Source: Ashinkailepas kermadecensis (taxonomy: Eukaryota > Arthropoda > Thecostraca > Neolepadidae). Taken from it: a stretch of 64,000 bases of DNA. Shown piece by piece: positions 36,801 through 50,200 of the stretch. The notes under the pieces are model-generated. The model made no database searches. It worked only from the letters and a program-made list of their open reading frames with translations, and was not told the DNA's origin. The translations under genes were made by a program, and so were the position numbers. Location: contig JAOTOM010003817.1 in NCBI GenBank assembly GCA_034440615.1, positions 102,501 through 166,500 on the forward strand. The letters are read 5' to 3'. Position 1 is the first letter of the stretch; every line of letters starts with the position of its first letter.

Positions 36801-39800
36801 GCAATATCTCATCACGTCGCTGCACTGGCGGCACGGCAATATCTCATCACGTCGCTGCACTGGCGGCACGGCAATATCTCATCACGTCGCTGCACTGGCG
36901 GCACGGCAATATCTCATCACGTCGCTGCACTGGCGGCACGGCAATATCTCATCACGTCGCTGCACTGGCGGCACGGCAATATCTCATCACGTCGCTGCAC
37001 TGGCGGCACGGCAATATCTCATCACGTCGCTGCACTGGCGGCACGGCAATATCTCATCACGTCGCTGCACTGGCGGCACGGCAATATCTCATCACGTCGC
37101 TGCACTGGCGGCACGGCAATATCTCATCACGTCGCTGCACTGGCGGCACGGCAATATCTCATCACGTCGCTGCACTGGCGGCACGGCAATATCTCATCAC
37201 GTCGCTGCACTGGCGGCACGGCAATATCTCATCACGTCGCTGCACTGGCGGCACGGCAATATCTCATCACGTCGCTGCACTGGCGGCACGGCAATATCTC
37301 ATCACGTCGCTGCACTGGCGGCACGGCAATATCTCATCACGTCGCTGCACTGGCGGCACGGCAATATCTCATCACGTCGCTGCACTGGCGGCACGGCAAT
37401 ATCTCATCACGTCGCTGCACTGGCGGCACGGCAATATCTCATCACGTCGCTGCACTGGCGGCACGGCAATATCTCATCACGTCGCTGCACTGGGGCACGG
37501 CAATATCTCATCACGTCGCTGCACTGGCGGCACGGCAATATCTCATCACGTCGCTGCACTGGCGGCACGGCAATATCTCATCACGTCGCTGCACTGGCGG
37601 CACGGCAATATCTCATCACGTCGCTGCACTGGCGGCACGGCAATATCTCATCACGTCGCTGCACTGGCGGCACGGCAATATCTCATCACGTCGCTGCACT
37701 GGCGGCACGGCAATATCTCATCACGTCGCTGCACTGGCGGCACGGCAATATCTCATCACGTCGCTGCACTGGCGGCACGGCAATATCTCATCACGTCGCT
37801 GCACTGGCGGCACGGCAATATCTCATCACGTCGCTGCACTGGCGGCACGGCAATATCTCATCACGTCGCTGCACTGGCGGCACGGCAATATCTCATCACG
37901 TCGCTGCACTGGCGGCACGGCAATATCTCATCACGTCGCTGCACTGGCGGCACGGCAATATCTCATCACGTCGCTGCACTGGCGGCACGGCAATATCTCA
38001 TCACGTCGCTGCACTGGCGGCACGGCAATATCTCATCACGTCGCTGCACTGGCGGCACGGCAATATCTCATCACGTCGCTGCACTGGCGGCACGGCAATA
38101 TCTCATCACGTCGCTGCACTGGCGGCACGGCAATATCTCATCACGTCGCTGCACTGGCGGCACGGCAATATCTCATCACGTCGCTGCACTGGCGGCACGG
38201 CAATATCTCATCACGTCGCTGCACTGGCGGCACGGCAATATCTCATCACGTCGCTGCACTGGCGGCACGGCAATATCTCATCACGTCGCTGCACTGGCGG
38301 CACGGCAATATCTCATCACGTCGCTGCACTGGCGGCACGGCAATATCTCATCACGTCGCTGCACTGGCGGCACGGCAATATCTCATCACGTCGCTGCACT
38401 GGCGGCACGGCAATATCTCATCACGTCGCTGCACTGGCGGCACGGCAATATCTCATCACGTCGCTGCACTGGCGGCACGGCAATATCTCATCACGTCGCT
38501 GCACTGGCGGCACGGCAATATCTCATCACGTCGCTGCACTGGCGGCACGGCAATATCTCATCACGTCGCTGCACTGGCGGCACGGCAATATCTCATCACG
38601 TCGCTGCACTGGCGGCACGGCAATATCTCATCACGTCGCTGCACTGGCGGCACGGCAATATCTCATCACGTCGCTGCACTGGCGGCACGGCAATATCTCA
38701 TCACGTCGCTGCACTGGCGGCACGGCAATATCTCATCACGTCGCTGCACTGGCGGCACGGCAATATCTCATCACGTCGCTGCACTGGCGGCACGGCAATA
38801 TCTCATCACGTCGCTGCACTGGCGGCACGGCAATATCTCATCACGTCGCTGCACTGGCGGCACGGCAATATCTCATCACGTCGCTGCACTGGCGGCACGG
38901 CAATATCTCATCACGTCGCTGCACTGGCGGCACGGCAATATCTCATCACGTCGCTGCACTGGCGGCACGGCAATATCTCATCACGTCGCTGCACTGGCGG
39001 CACGGCAATATCTCATCACGTCGCTGCACTGGCGGCACGGCAATATTTCATCACGTCGCTGCACTGGCGGCACGGCAATATCTCATCACGTCGCTGCACT
39101 GGCGGCACGGCAATATCTCATCACGTCGCTGCACTGGCGGCACGGCAATATCTCATCACGTCGCTGCACTGGCGGCACGGCAATATCTCATCACGTCGCT
39201 GCACTGGCGGCACGGCAATATCTCATCACGTCGCTGCACTGGCGGCACGGCAATATCTCATCACGTCGCTGCACTGGCGGCACGGCAATATCTCATCACG
39301 TCGCTGCACTGGCGGCACGGCAATATCTCATCACGTCGCTGCACTGGCGGCACGGCAATATCTCATCACGTCGCTGCACTGGCGGCACGGCAATATCTCA
39401 TCACGTCGCTGCACTGGCGGCACGGCAATATCTCATCACGTCGCTGCACTGGCGGCACGGCAATATCTCATCACGTCGCTGCACTGGCGGCACGGCAATA
39501 TCTCATCACGTCGCTGCACTGGCGGCACGGCAATATCTCATCACGTCGCTGCACTGGCGGCACGGCAATATCTCATCACGTCGCTGCACTGGCGGCACGG
39601 CAATATCTCATCACGTCGCTGCACTGGCGGCACGGCAATATCTCATCACGTCGCTGCACTGGCGGCACGGCAATATCTCATCACGTCGCTGCACTGGCGG
39701 CACGGCAATATCTCATCACGTCGCTGCACTGGCGGCACGGCAATATCTCATCACGTCGCTGCACTGGCGGCACGGCAATATCTCATCACGTCGCTGCACT

Positions 39801-42800
39801 GGCGGCACGGCAATATCTCATCACGTCGCTGCACTGGCGGCACGGCAATATCTCATCACGTCGCTGCACTGGCGGCACGGCAATATCTCATCACGTCGCT
39901 GCACTGGCGGCACGGCAATATCTCATCACGTCGCTGCACTGGCGGCACGGCAATATCTCATCACGTCGCTGCACTGGCGGCACGGCAATATCTCATCACG
40001 TCGCTGCACTGGCGGCACGGCAATATCTCATCACGTCGCTGCACTGGCGGCACGGCAATATCTCATCACGTCGCTGCACTGGCGGCACGGCAATATCTCA
40101 TCACGTCGCTGCACTGGCGGCACGGCAATATTCACCACGCCGCTGCACTGGCGGCACGGCAATATCTCATCACGTCGCTGCACTGGCGGCACGGCAATAT
40201 CTCATCACCCCCCATGGGAATATATGCACGGGGGCAATATCTCATCACGTCGCTGCACTGGCGGCACGGCAATATCTCATCACGTCGCTGCACTGGCGGC
40301 ACGGCAATATCTCATCACGTCGCTGCACTGGCGGCACGGCAATATCTCATCACGTCGCTGCACTGGCGGCACGGCAATATCTCATCACGTCGCTGCACTG
40401 GCGGCACGGCAATATCTCATCACGTCGCTGCACTGGCGGCACGGCAATATCTCATCACGTCGCTGCACTGGCGGCACGGCAATATCTCATCACGTCGCTG
40501 CACTGGCGGCACGGCAATATCTCATCACGTCGCTGCACTGGCGGCACGGCAATATCTCATCACGTCGCTGCACTGGCGGCACGGCAATATCTCATCACGT
40601 CGCTGCACTGGCGGCACGGCAATATCTCATCACGTCGCTGCACTGGCGGCACGGCAATATCTCATCACGTCGCTGCACTGGCGGCACGGCAATATCTCAT
40701 CACGTCGCTGCACTGGCGGCACGGCAATATCTCATCACGTCGCTGCACTGGCGGCACGGCAATATCTCATCACGTCGCTGCACTGGCGGCACGGCAATAT
40801 CTCATCACGTCGCTGCACTGGCGGCACGGCAATATCTCATCACGTCGCTGCACTGGCGGCACGGCAATATCTCATCACGTCGCTGCACTGGCGGCACGGC
40901 AATATCTCATCACGTCGCTGCACTGGCGGCACGGCAATATCTCATCACGTCGCTGCACTGGCGGCACGGCAATATCTCATCACGTCGCTGCACTGGCGGC
41001 ACGACAATATCTCATCACGTCGCTGCACTGGCGGCACGACAATATCTCATCACGTCGCTGCACTGGCGGCACGACAATATCTCATCACGTCGCTGCACTG
41101 GCGGCACGGCAATATCTCATCACGTCGCTGCACTGGCGGCACGACAATATCTCATCACGTCGGTGGCGGCACGGCAATATCTCGCGCTTAATTTCTGCTA
41201 ATGAACCGAAATTCCTGGAATGAATGTTGCGGTCAGGGTGGATGCCACAATATCTGCTCAGCATCACACCCGCACTCCGCAAAGCCACCACGGTAAACAT
41301 TCAGATTATGTTTATTCAAGAAGCATGCTGCTCGGTAATTGATAATGGGCAACATCATCTGACTGGAAGCAGTGTGAGAGAGTGGAGGCCTCTGCCGATT
41401 CCGTTACCTGCACTGCCGATACCGATACATGTACCGCCGATGCCTATATCGCCAGTCTGCTGAGTCCACTCTGAACCGTACCTCTCGCGCTGCTAACTTC
41501 GCCACTATCGGAGCCAGGGGCAGGACGTGAGCAAGAACAAATGTCGCTCTCGGGGCTGGGCGGGGGCAGTCCCAGGTTCACGTACTAGAGCTAGTTCAGG
41601 GTAGACCTTGGGTCACCAGACGGACGTGACCTAGCTTGTTTTGTTTAGGTCTGTTGACCTGCAAGCAGTGTTTGCGGGTCAACAAGGAAACTCGTTCCTC
41701 TAAAATGAAAGCTCATTGATTCAGACTTGTTGTAGTACTGCAGTCGGCAAGTGAGACCCGAACGCGCACACCTTTGGGTTCAGAGAGCGGAGTGTTGTGG
41801 GTTCCAGTCCCACCTGCCGCTGCTCTTGTCGCGTGACTAACCGATTAATCGCGGCCCCGATCACACGAGACTGGAGCTGGCTTCACTTTTGGTGAAACCT
41901 CACCTTATCAGATGGCATTCCTCCTTTGTTCATTCATGACCCATAATAGGAATTCAACGGCAAATCTCAGGACTGTGGCCGGAAAAGCAAATACCTAATC
42001 TAGCATGAACCCCTTCAGTGGCATAGTTTTTTGTTTAAGGAAGTTATTTCCGAAATGGCCAAATCAACTTTCGTCAAGTTTCGGATGTCAAGCTTGATTA
42101 GACTACGAAGGTTTGGCTGTTTCGTCAGAGTTCCTATGATATTGCATGGTAGCTGAATGTGAATTTTCAGCAATACTTCGACCTGAGCCAAAGCAAGCGA
42201 TTTAATAGTTGAGCGTAAGTTGTGAGGACGGCTGTCGGGAGAGGGTGGGGAGATTATGATGCCATCTTCCCACTGAGAGGATTCAGAGGTCACCGTGTCA
42301 AAGCCTCCACGTCCCCTCGTCGTCTGCACAATACGCAGTCCGAAGTGGCTGCTGTGTGTACAGGCTGTCCTGAGTCACGCGATTGACCGTTTTCAGACGT
42401 ACCTCAGCCCGTGGTTACCGCCACTGTGCATTGCGTAGTCCTGTTCTGGACTAGCGGAAGCCAGGGGAAAACACGACGCCTCCCTTGTACTTGAGCTGAC
42501 ACGTGTGTTTGTTCGACCTCACGGAATGGGGGAGGGGGCTCTTGACACCCGTAGCGACTGTTTGCTACCACTGCAGCACCTGGTGCGCGCAGGAGGCACA
42601 GGAGGTGTGACGCAGCCCACCAGATGTCCTCGTGTGTATCGTCGGTACGGAGAGGATAGGCCACTATGTGCGCATCTTGTCGCGTTCGCATTGCCAATCG
42701 GGCGTGCGTCGTTGCTGGCTGAAATTTGCCAAGGGGCCGTGCAGCTTCTCAGACTTTCAACGTTTGCCTGCCGCTGGGTGTATGACGTGTTGACCGCAGT

Positions 42801-44216
42801 GGTCACATGGGATGCGGTGAGTGGACCGCCTGCAGGCTGATGCTGTGTGATCATGTCATCTGTGACATCTATGATCTGTGTGTGTGATCATGTCATCTGT
42901 GACATCTGTGACATCTGTGTGTGTGATCATGTCATCTGAGTGCAGCTGCATCTGGACACCAGACGTGACTCAAGGCCGTTACACTAGACGATACTGCAGG
43001 ACGTTACACTAGACGATACTGCAGGACGTTACACTAGACGATACTGCAGGACGTTGGCCCTTTGTCAACGTCGGCCGTAGTTTCTCGGACCTTTGTGGTG
43101 GTGGTGGTGGTCACGGTTATGGTTGTGGTTATTATTGTGGTTGTGGTTAGTGTTTGTGGCTATGGTTGTGGTTGAGGTTAGTAGTTAATATTTCGTGGTT
43201 GTGGTCATGGCTGTGGTTAGGGCTGTGGTTTGTGGTTAGTGGTCGTGGTTAGCGATTGTGGTTAGTGGTTATGGTTAGTGGTTGTGGTTAGTGATCGTTG
43301 TTAGTGGTTGTGGTTAGTGGTTAGTAGTTTTGCGTCGCGTCGGCCGTATCTTCTTCTACTATATAAAGGGCGAGTTTTGTTTGGATCTCTCTCCTGATTG
43401 GTTTGGACCAATCGCTTTGGACCAATCAGCGTCGAGTATTCCTGTGACGTCACAACAAGGAATCTGGCCGTAGTCAACGACGGTGCAGAGTGTGGAGTTT
43501 AGCTGGTCCAGGAGCTCATCGGCGCCACAACTGACGAGAGCCAGCTGCAGGATCTGGTGCAGGTTGTAGAATGGCACCGGAACGCATCTGGCCACACGAG
43601 AGCCGATTACATGACCATCCAGCAAATGAAGAAGGCCAGCGAGCATTGCCTCTGGTGATCTTCACCCACATTTGGTGACTGAATCATAAACCCGATGATG
43701 TAAATGGTGTTTTTTATGATTCATTCAAACAGACATTTCAATGAAATCTGACCAGCACGTAAATGATACCAACGACTGTTAGAACATGGATAAATTTGCT
43801 AACATTTGCAAAGTTTGCGAAGTCATATGCACTTTACGTCAAATCCATCATATCCACTTTACGCCATGTCAATCAACAAATCCATCATATCCACTTTACG
43901 CCATGTCAATCAACAAAAGTCAGGGACAGTCACTGCATGTTGTCGGACTGAATCTCACTTCACCAGTGTTCAGCCATGGACAACTGTATGTCGGCTGCTC
44001 ACGTGTTGGCAACCCCAACAGGCTGTACATACCGTCTGAGGAAAAAGGCAAGACCCGAAACGTGGTCTGCCACGAGGCACTCAGAAAAACATAGGTCGCG
44101 TGTGTGTGTGTGTGTGAAACCAATGTATTGTTACTGTGTAACATGATTACCTGATGATGTACAATACACGTTTACCAGTTTACATGAATTCGCTTTACAA
44201 CCCGGGCGAAGCCGGG

Positions 44217-44295
<79 letters not shown>

Positions 44296-47200
44296 ATCGG
44301 GCCACTAGTTGGCTCATATAACGTTGTCAATCTCTCACGTCGATTGGCGAAGCGTAGCGACAGATGGGACTCAACTGGACTTTTGCATTCCTAGCTTGCA
44401 TTGTATGTTAATCAATCTGGATTATCGCGAACGATGAGCTACCAGTGGCGTTGTGGTTGCCATTTGATGTCGCCTAAGCCACGCAGCGCTGCTCTGCCAC
44501 TTAAGAAGTCCGTTTACCCTAACTGTAAACTAAGCCAGCTTCGTGAGTTAGGGGTTTACAGTACATCGTTTACAGTGAGTGCATCGTTTACAGTATTGAT
44601 ACCGTGCAGGAACTTTGAAGGGCGAGTCCTCGCCTGCAGTAAGGATGTCGTCTGCATTAAAGAAATAAGATGCAACTGGACTACACCTCTCTTTTCCTCA
44701 GCAGATCTCTCTGTTCGGTCCCATCCTGCCTTGTCAGTTATGGCCCGATTTGGGGCCGAGTGGGTGAGTGGCCAAGTTTGGACTGTCGATACCGGTTGAG
44801 CCCTGACGAGGTAACGGTGTCCTGTTGCCACGCGCTCCGTCGCGCTGTTACTGCCGGCCGCCGATAGATGTCTCCCGAAGTGCCACCCGTGTGGCGATGT
44901 GGCCACCGCTGTTACTGCCGGCCGCCGATAGATGTCTCCCGAAGTGCCACCCGTGTGGCGATGTGGCCACCGCTGTTACTGCCGGCCGCCGATAGATGTC
45001 TCCCGAAGTGCCACCCGTGTGGCGATGTGGCCACCGCTGTTACTGCCGGCCGCCGATAGATGTCTCCCGAAGTGCCACACGTGTGGCGATGTGGCCACCG
45101 CTGTTACTGCCGGCCGCCGATAGATGTCTCCCGAAGTGCCACCCGTGTGGCGATGTGGCCACCGCTGTTACTGCCGGCCGCCGATAGATGTCTCCCGAAG
45201 TGCCACACGTGTGGCGATGTGGCCACCGCTGTTACTGCCGGCCGCCGATAGATGTCTCCCGAAGTGCCACCCGTGTGGCGATGTGGCCACCGCTGTTACT
45301 GCCGGCCGCCGATAGATGTCTCCCGAAGTGCCACACGTGTGGCGATGTGGCCACCGCTGTTACTGCCGGCCGCCGATAGATGTCTCCCGAAGTGCCACAC
45401 GTGTGGCGATGTAGGCCACGCTGTTACTGCCGGCCGCCGATAGATGTCTCCCGAAGTGCCACCCGTGTGGCGATGTGGCCACCGCTGTTACTGCCGGCCG
45501 CCGATAGATGTCTCCCGAAGTGCCACACGTGTGGCGATGTGGCCACCGCTGTTACTGCCGGCCGCCGATAGATGTCTCCCGAAGTGCCACCCGTGTGGCG
45601 ATGTGGCCACCGCTGTTACTGCCGGCCGCCGATAGATGTCTCCCAAAGTCCCACCCTTGGGGGAGGGGGCACCCCCTTTTTTGCCGGCCGCCGATAGATG
45701 TCTCCCGAAGTGCCACACGTGTGGCGATGTGGCCACCGCTGTTACTGCCGGCCGCCGATAGATGTCTCCCGAAGTGCCACCCGTGTGGCGATGTGGCCAC
45801 CGCTGTTACTGCCGGCCGCCGATAGATGTCTCCCGAAGTGCCACCCGTGTGGCGATGTGGCCACCGCTGTTCCTGCCGGCCGCCGATAGATGTCTCCCGA
45901 AGTGCCACACGTGTGGCGATGTGGCCACCGCTGTTACTGCCGGCCGCCGATAGATGTCTCCCGAAGTGCCACCCGTGTGGCGATGTGGCCACCGCTGTTA
46001 CTGCCGGCCGCCGATAGATGTCTCCCGAAGTGCCACCCGTGTGGCGATGTGGCCACCGCTGTTCCTGCCGGCCGCCGATAGATGTCTCCCGAAGTGCCAC
46101 ACGTGTGGCGATGTGGCCACCGCTGTTACTGCCGGCCGCCGATAGATGTCTCCCGAAGTGCCACCCGTGTGGCGATGTGGCCACCGCTGTTACTGCCGGC
46201 CGCCGATAGATGTCTCCCGAAGTGCCACAAGTGTGGCGATGTGGCCACCGCTTGTGACCGGTCCGCACACGTGGCAGTGTGTTTTGCGTTGTGGATAATT
46301 TGTGGAGTGGCGGTCCATACCCGTGACCGCGTTACGGTTGCCAAGCCGATGCCAAGCGGCTGACTCTGGCTCCTCCCCAAGACACTCGACTGCTGACGTC
46401 ACTATCATCATCATCAAACCTTTGACGTCCCCACCCTCACGAGGGTTTTGAACCGCTTCGATGAGCATTCCCTCCTTTCTTGTGTATATTCCGTGTTTTT
46501 GTATTAGATTCACCCAATGCGGTAATCTCAAAGAGGTAAGAGTTCTCCGAACCGGTGGGCTCCGCCGCTGGATAGGGGAATGGAAGGGATGCGTCCCCTG
46601 CAACTTTTCTGACATTTAACACTACGTCTGTGGGCGTTGCATGGAAATAATCGGCCTAAAAGTGTTGGTATCCTTCCCGACTTATTGATTCTGGTAAAGC
46701 TCGTGCTTTAAAGCTAACCTATTTTGTTTTGCTTAGATTCTTGCAAAGCTAAGCTCGTGCCGATGAATAACCAATGCCCCTAACTTCTGGCGCTTCACTG
46801 TCTCTCCCAGAAATATGACACCACTGTCCTGCCAGATCTCTGACGTAACTGCCCTCTCATAACCCCTAACGTGCTGTCCTGTCATGAGTTCTGACATAAC
46901 TGCCCTCCCATAACCCCTAACGTGATGTCCTGTCATGAACTCTGGCATAACTGCCCTCCCATAACCCCTAACGTGATGTCCTGTCACGAACTCTGATATA
47001 ACTGCCCTCCCATAACCCCTAACGTGATGTCCTGTCACGAACTCTGATATAACTGCCCTCCCATAACCCCTAACGTGATGTCCTGTCATGAACTCTGACA
47101 TAACTGCCCTCCCATAACCCCTAACGTGATGTCCTGTCACGAACTCTGATATAACTGCCCTCCCATAACCCCTAACGTGATGTCCTGTCACGAACTCTGA

Positions 47201-50200
47201 TATAACTGCCCTCCCATAACCCCTAACGTGATGTCCTGTCATGAACTCTGACGTAACTGTCCTCTTATAACCCCTAGCGTGCTGTCCTGTCACGAACTCT
47301 GATATAACTGCCCTCCCATAACCCCTAACGTGATGTCCTGTCATGAACTCTGACGTAACTGTCCTCTTATAACCCCTAGCGTGCTGTCCTGTCACGAACT
47401 CTGATATAACTGCCCTCCCATAACCCCCTAACGTGATGTCCTGTCACGAACTCTGACATAACTGCCCTCCCATAACCCCTAACGTGATGTCCTGTCACGA
47501 ACTCTGATGTAACTGCCCTCCCATAACCCCTAACGTGATGTCCTGTCACGAACTCTGATATAACTGCCCTCCCATAACCCCTAACGTGATGTCCTGTCAT
47601 GAACTCTGACGTAACTGTCCTCTTATAACCCCTAGCGTGCTGTCCTGTCACGAACTCTGATATAACTGCCCTCCCATAACCCCTAACGTGATGTCCTGTC
47701 ACGAACTCTGATATAACTGCCCTCCCATAACCCCTAACGTGATGTCCTGTCATGAACTCTGACGTAACTGTCCTCTTATAACCCCTAGCGTGCTGTCCTG
47801 TCACGAACTCTGATATAACTGCCCTCCCATAACCCCCTAACGTGATGTCCTGTCATGAACTCTGACGTAACTGTCCTCTTATAACCCCTAGCGTGCTGTC
47901 CTGTCACGAACTCTGATATAACTGCCCTCCCATAACCCCTAACGTGATGTCCTGTCACGAACTCTGATATAACTGCCCTCCCATAACCCCTAACGTGATG
48001 TCCTGTCACGAACTCTGATATAACTGCCCTCCCATAACCCCTAACGTGATGTCCTGTCATGAACTCTGACGTAACTGTCCTCTTATAACCCCTAGCGTGC
48101 TGTCCTGTCACGAACTCTGATATAACTGCCCTCCCATAACCCCTAACGTGATGTCCTGTCACGAACTCTGATATAACTGCCCTCCCATAACCCCTAACGT
48201 GATGTCCTGTCATGAACTCTGACGTAACTGTCCTCTTATAACCCCTAGCGTGCTGTCCTATCACGAACTCTGATATAACTGCCCTCCCATAACCCCTAAC
48301 GTGATGTCCTGTCACGAACTCTGATATAACTGCCCTCCCATAACCCCTAACGTGATGTCCTGTCATGAACTCTGACATAACTGCCCTCCCATAACCCCTA
48401 ACGTGCTGTTATGTCATGAACTCTAACATAACTGCCTTCTTATAACCACTAACGTGCTGTCCTGTCATGAACTATGACATAACTGCCCTCCCACAACCCC
48501 TAACGTGCTGTCCTGTCATGAACTCTGATGTCACTGTCTTCCTCTGATCTCTGACGCCACAATCCTCTCGTGACTTTTGACACCATTGTCCTTTCCTGGC
48601 CACCGACGACACTTTCCACCTCCGACCTCTCGGGCCACTGACCCCTCCACCGACCTCGGACCTCTCATGCTTCTCGGACTCAGGCGCAATATAGCCGAAG
48701 CAGCGGACTCGCACACAAATTTCAACTGCATACACGGTCTGCACTGTAACTTGAGCGGAAGCCGCCGGTACGTGGTGACCCGGCTAGTACTACAGATACC
48801 GGTGTGACATGCGTCCGGAGGAGATGGCTCTTAGCACGTCGTAGGTGCCCTGTCAGGCTTTTATAGGACTGTCTTCCTCTCACCTCGGACGTCGTGTCTT
48901 ACCCAGACATCTGACGTCACTGTTACTCTGACCTATGATGTCACTGTTACCCCTGACTTATGATATTACTGTTACCCCTAACGCGTGTCACCACTTATCC
49001 CTAACCTGCGATGTCATGGTTACCCTCGATCTGTGGCATCACTGTTACCCCTGACCTGTGACGTCACTGTTACTCTGGCATGTGATGGCACTGTCGCCCA
49101 TGTCTTGTGGCGTCACTGTTACCCCTGCCATGCTACGTCACGGCTATCCCTGACCTGTGACGTCACTGTTACCCCAGACCTGTGACGTTGCTGTTACTCT
49201 GACATGTGATGGCACTGTCGCCCATGTCTTGTGGCGTCACTGTTACTCCTGCCATGCTACGTCACGGCTATCCCTGACCTGTGACGTCACTGTTACCCCA
49301 GACCTGTGACGTTGCTGTTACTCTGGCATGTGATGGCACTGTCGCCCATGTCTTGTGGCGTCACTGTTACCCCTGCCATGCTACGTCACGGCTATCCCTG
49401 ACCTGTGACGTCACTGTTACCCCAGACCTGTGACGTTGCTGTTACTCTGGCATGTGATGGCACTGTCGCCCATGTCTTGTGGCGTCACTGTTACCCCTGC
49501 CATGCTACGTCACGGCTATCCCTGACCTGTGACGTCACTGTTACCCCAGACCTGTGACATCACCTCCCCCCAGATTGCTACAGACTGCCGAGATGCTCAA
49601 GCCGGCCAGTTCGACAGCACCGTCGGAGGAGGCGCCCAAGGAGCACTACCCCCGACTGGTGTTCATCCAAAACCGATGCTCGCTATCGCACTTTCAGCCG
49701 AGCAGCATCGCCCAGATGCAGGTGACTGATGTTGTGCAGAGGGTGTCCTCAGGAGTAGACGGGACAGTGCTAGTCAAAGGTAGGTGACTGATGGTGTGCA
49801 GAGGGTATCCTCAGGAGTAGACGGGACAGTGCTAGTCAAAGGTAGGTGACTGATGGTGTGCAGAGGGTGTCCTCAGGAGTAGACGGGGCAGTGTTAGTCA
49901 AAGGTAGGTGACTGATGTTGTGCAGAGGGTGTCCTCAGGAGTAGACGGGGCAGTGTTAGTCAAAGGTAGGTGACTGATGTTGTGCAGAGGGTGTCCTCAG
50001 GAGTAGACGGGACAGTGCTAGTCAAAGGTAGGTGACTGATGGTGTGCAGAGGGTGTCCTCAGGAGTAGACGGGACAGTGCTAGTCAAAGGTAGGTGACTG
50101 ATGGTGTGAGGAGGATGTCCTCAGGAGTAGACGGGACAGTGCTAGTCAAAGGTAGGTGACTGATGGTGTGCAGAGGGTGTCCTCAGGAGTAGACGGGACA

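Noticed and set aside
35832..41187. CRISPR-like array
   Set aside because: Units are contiguous and identical with no unique spacers, in a eukaryotic context. The same applies to the 64-, 51-, 62- and 33-bp arrays.
35593..41223. 1876- and 1815-codon plus-strand open frames
   Set aside because: They are translations of a stop-free 35-bp repeat, lie within an intron of SMG9, and both frames give the same peptide shifted, as the repeat arithmetic predicts.
43359..43646. 95-codon minus-strand frame as a gene
   Set aside because: The plus strand gives a more plausible, though weak, Helitron-related reading; no support for the minus frame.
46733..48378. 220-, 142- and 197-codon minus-strand frames as a repetitive protein gene
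   Set aside because: Open only because the unit is 51 bp; frames break at single-base insertions and there is no start context, non-repeat domain or splice structure.
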